This document shows, one piece after another, positions 6,037 to 6,639 of a DNA stretch of 6,639 bases. A program made the position numbers and the translations under genes. The notes beneath the pieces are model-generated. The model did no database searches, was not told where the DNA came from, and saw only the letters and a program-made list of their open reading frames with translations. The stretch comes from an uncultured Legionella sp. Its GTDB lineage: Bacteria; Pseudomonadota; Gammaproteobacteria; Legionellales; Legionellaceae. The DNA is taken from positions 1-6,639 of the forward strand of contig CAISKC010000073.1 in NCBI GenBank assembly GCA_903885895.1. Reading direction: 5' to 3'. Every line of letters begins with the position of its first letter. Within the stretch, counting starts at the first letter, position 1.

Positions 6037-6071
6037 AAATATATAGATTATAAAATTTTAGGACAGATATC

Positions 6072-6308
6072 ATGTCAAATAAACGCTTTGCTGAACGGTT
6101 AAATGCCGAATTAGATGAAATAGGGATGCCGCAACGGAACACCGATCGCATTGAGACTTTTGCAAAATTTATTGATGTACCAAAATTCCAAGCACAATCT
6201 GTATTAAATGGGACAACGATTCCTAATGAGCAAGTCTTGGCATTTCTCGCTCATCAATTAGAAGTCAGCGTATCATGGTTATTAGGTAAAGACGACCGCA
6301 AACATTAG
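6072..6308 (+). CDS. XRE-family helix-turn-helix regulator, 78 residues
   Basis: This is a single small DNA-binding domain. Predicted helices are about 3-17 (RFAERLNAELDEIG), 23-34 (DRIETFAKFI), 37-46 (recognition helix, KFQAQSVLNG) and 52-63 (NEQVLAFLAHQL), then the closing motif VSVSWLLGKDD (66-75). The end 'lA..L.VS..WLLGK' and the start 'FAeRLn' are typical of phage-repressor-like XRE domains. The C-terminal oligomerisation or S24 peptidase part of full-length CI/LexA-type repressors is absent, so it would act as a bare HTH dimer, in the cytoplasm. The second helix and turn (NTDRIETFAKFIDV) are less standard than in classical XRE proteins. The ATG is supported by AGGA at eight bases and by a strong promoter. 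It diverges from the orphan membrane-protein gene, the most likely target besides itself. Confidence 0.85.
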   Translation: MSNKRFAERLNAELDEIGMPQRNTDRIETFAKFIDVPKFQAQSVLNGTTIPNEQVLAFLAHQLEVSVSWLLGKDDRKH

Positions 6309-6344
6309 CCACAATGAAGCTTAAAAAAAACGTCTGGCACCTTC

Positions 6345-6389
6345 TCCTCGCAAGAGGATTCTAAAAATCCATCCATCTCTCAGGATTTT
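6345..6389. other. Chain of overlapping hairpins downstream of the regulator
   Basis: Three short stems can form. TCCTC/GAGGA (6345-6349 with 6354-6358) closes a GCAA tetraloop. GGATT/AATCC pairs 6356-6360 with 6366-6370. AAAATCC/GGATTTT pairs 6364-6370 with 6383-6389. The second excludes each of the others. The third is followed by AT-rich DNA and seven Ts at 6399-6405, not directly adjacent, so it is at best a weak terminator for the regulator. The region lies between that gene and the opposed gene remnant. Confidence 0.3.
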
Positions 6390-6551
6390 AATTACCCATT
6401 TTTTTAGCTATAAGTGCTGCACATTGGTGCAACGCATCATCTGTAAAGGTTGTATTCGAAATCATTTTTCTTTTTTGGGTGATAGGGATCACACAATCTT
6501 TGGGTCAAGTCCAAATTTTGCTGTAAATTCCCATTTATCCGGCCCATCGAG
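6388..6551 (-). pseudogene. Frameshifted remnant of an unidentified gene
   Basis: Two protein-like stretches lie in adjacent minus-strand frames. The first (6492-6551) reads DGPDKWEFTAKFGLDPK and then runs into a stop (6489-6491). The second begins at 6498, reads DCVIPITQKRKMISNTT and continues to ...CAALIAKKMGN with a TAA at 6388-6390. Adding one A to the AAA run at 6499-6501 would join them into one frame of about 54 codons. The joined sequence has no start codon at its left end, where a TAA lies just before it, so the gene is broken there too or belonged to the longer sequence that ends at 6560. I do not recognise the family. An alternative is a short ORF starting at the ATG at 6465, 25 residues, without a clear ribosome-binding site. 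Confidence 0.4.
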
Positions 6552-6559
6552 TTAGTTAT

Positions 6560-6637
6560 TTAATTAGCCATTTTGGTTATTTCAATCACATTTGTTTTGG
6601 CTTGTTCGTTTTCTATTAACCATTCATTAAATTCATC
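6560..6637 (-). CDS. Partial C-terminal coding sequence running off the right edge
   Basis: This minus-strand frame is open from the window edge and ends with TAA at 6560-6562. It reads 25 codons beginning DEFNEWLIENEQ and ending EITKMAN. The composition (acidic, helical, Trp, Asn- and Glu-rich) looks like real protein, but the length is too short for identification. It is either the true end of a gene that starts outside the window or the upstream part of the decayed gene that continues to 6388. Confidence 0.35.
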   Translation of the reverse strand, partial: DEFNEWLIENEQAKTNVIEITKMAN

Positions 6638-6639
6638 CA

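Noticed and set aside
6478..6493. CRP-like site GGTGA-N6-TCACA
   Set aside because: It matches nine of ten key CRP positions but lies within the gene remnant, not upstream of any gene start, and the bases are explained by the codons of that remnant.

Overview
The window looks like chromosomal DNA of a low-GC (roughly 40%) gammaproteobacterium. An ankyrin-repeat protein, a DUF4156-type lipoprotein, lysophospholipid-handling genes resembling Aas/LplT, and a short XRE regulator together would suit a host-associated lineage such as Legionellales. That placement is an inference from gene content and sequence style; no marker gene here settles it.

Layout, left to right. Positions 1-182 are a gene-poor edge carrying three perfect copies of the palindrome GTGATCAC. 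Two minus-strand genes follow: a small ankyrin-repeat protein (183-710) and an aldo/keto reductase (798-1643), each with its own recognisable promoter. A HAD-superfamily phosphatase-like gene (1770-2453, +) diverges from the reductase. It converges on a DUF4156-like lipoprotein (2462-2872, -), which lies directly downstream of a PlsC-type acyltransferase (2910-3599, -). A 71-bp gap separates that acyltransferase from a divergent 12-helix MFS transporter of the LplT/Aas type (3671-4951, +). The transporter ends tail-to-tail, with a 16-bp overlap, against an unrecognised multi-pass membrane protein (4936-5943, -). A 78-residue XRE-type regulator (6072-6308, +) diverges from that membrane protein, and the two predicted promoters share one -35 region. 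The right edge (6388-6639, -) holds the tail of one possible coding sequence and what appears to be a decayed, frameshifted gene.

The most coherent functional unit is the acyltransferase/transporter pair. In LplT-Aas systems a MFS protein flips lysophospholipids inward across the inner membrane and a PlsC-type domain re-acylates them. Here the two activities are separate, divergent genes, and no acyl-ACP ligase domain is visible in the window. The most interesting unexplained unit is the regulator with its divergent orphan membrane protein. The regulator has a near-consensus promoter with an 8-bp palindrome in its spacer, which suggests autoregulation and joint control. I see no CRISPR array, tRNA, rRNA or intact mobile element.
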